Assembly: GCF_900277125.1 (NCBI RefSeq)
Contig: NZ_OPYN01000075.1
Location: 1-58,523, forward strand
DNA from: Pseudomonas inefficax
GTDB taxonomy: Bacteria; Pseudomonadota; Gammaproteobacteria; Pseudomonadales; Pseudomonadaceae
Length of the DNA: 58,523 nt
Reading direction: 5' to 3'
Positions 58,449 to 58,523 of this stretch are shown here, in pieces; the stretch's first letter is position 1; each line of letters starts with the position of its first letter. Under the pieces are notes generated by a model. That model made no database searches and was not told where the DNA came from. It was given only the letters and a program-made list of their open reading frames with translations. The position numbers were made by a program, and so were the translations under genes.

Positions 58449-58523
58449 ATGGCTAACCCGGACGCCTTGAAGCAACGGGGCGCGCGAGCGTCGTTCTCGC
58501 CCACCCTGAAATCCCACCTGGCC
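58449..58523 (+). CDS. 5' end of an unidentified gene (partial)
   Basis: ATG 58449 opens a frame that runs to the window edge (25 codons: MANPDALKQRGARASF and onward). An AGGA lies 14 bases upstream. The 242 bases before it hold REP doublet 14 and AT-rich sequence that could contain a promoter. There is too little sequence to name a family. Confidence 0.6.
   Translation, partial: MANPDALKQRGARASFSPTLKSHLA

Overview
The window comes from a Pseudomonas of the P. putida group. Evidence: the left edge is the end of ihfB, the usual Pseudomonas anchor of the O-antigen locus; gene order then follows wzz-wbpA...wbpM; the right part is full of P. putida-type 35-base REP hairpins; Pseudomonas families such as DUF3509 are present. 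No rRNA, tRNA, CRISPR array or insertion sequence was seen.

Region 1 (1-24.2 kb) is an O-antigen biosynthesis locus. After ihfB come a small LapA-type membrane protein, a metallo-beta-lactamase/beta-CASP nuclease and two tandem Wzz chain-length regulators. Then comes a set collinear with the P. aeruginosa O5 (PAO1) cluster: wbpA, wbpB, a WbpC-like O-acyltransferase, wbpD, wbpE, wzy, wzx, hisH2, hisF2, wbpG, wbpH, wbpI and a wbpJ-position glycosyltransferase. WbpA/B/E/D/I are expected to make UDP-ManNAc3NAcA, and HisH2/HisF2/WbpG to convert it to the acetamidino form. Where PAO1 has wbpK and wbpL, this locus has a PglC-, PglD- and PglE-like trio followed by WbpM. This suggests that the first sugar is bacillosamine-type QuiNAc4NAc, not FucNAc.

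Region 2 (24.2-33.2 kb) holds an antisense secreted protein of unknown function, the rfbBDAC genes for dTDP-L-rhamnose, a decayed in-frame fragment of pyrF, and a second envelope-polysaccharide group: an O-antigen-ligase-like protein, a GT2 glycosyltransferase, an LPS-kinase-like protein and a UDP-GlcNAc 2-epimerase. The pyrF fragment lies 6.4 kb from the intact pyrF in the same orientation and looks like a recombination scar.

Region 3 (33.7-58.5 kb) is ordinary chromosomal backbone: comEA, pyrF, uppP, two oxidoreductases, an MFS exporter divergent from a MocR-type regulator, a chemoreceptor, benE, a glutathione transferase, an smr-folE-glutaredoxin group, prmB, aroC, an MFS/cupin pair, an ankyrin protein and a ZIP transporter. 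About 29 REP units in 14 loci lie here, and none was found in the first 34.1 kb. Points of note are a hydrolase with Ser in place of the family Cys, an acireductone-dioxygenase paralogue lacking one metal ligand, and a triple GTGCA-N3-TGCAC operator-like array.
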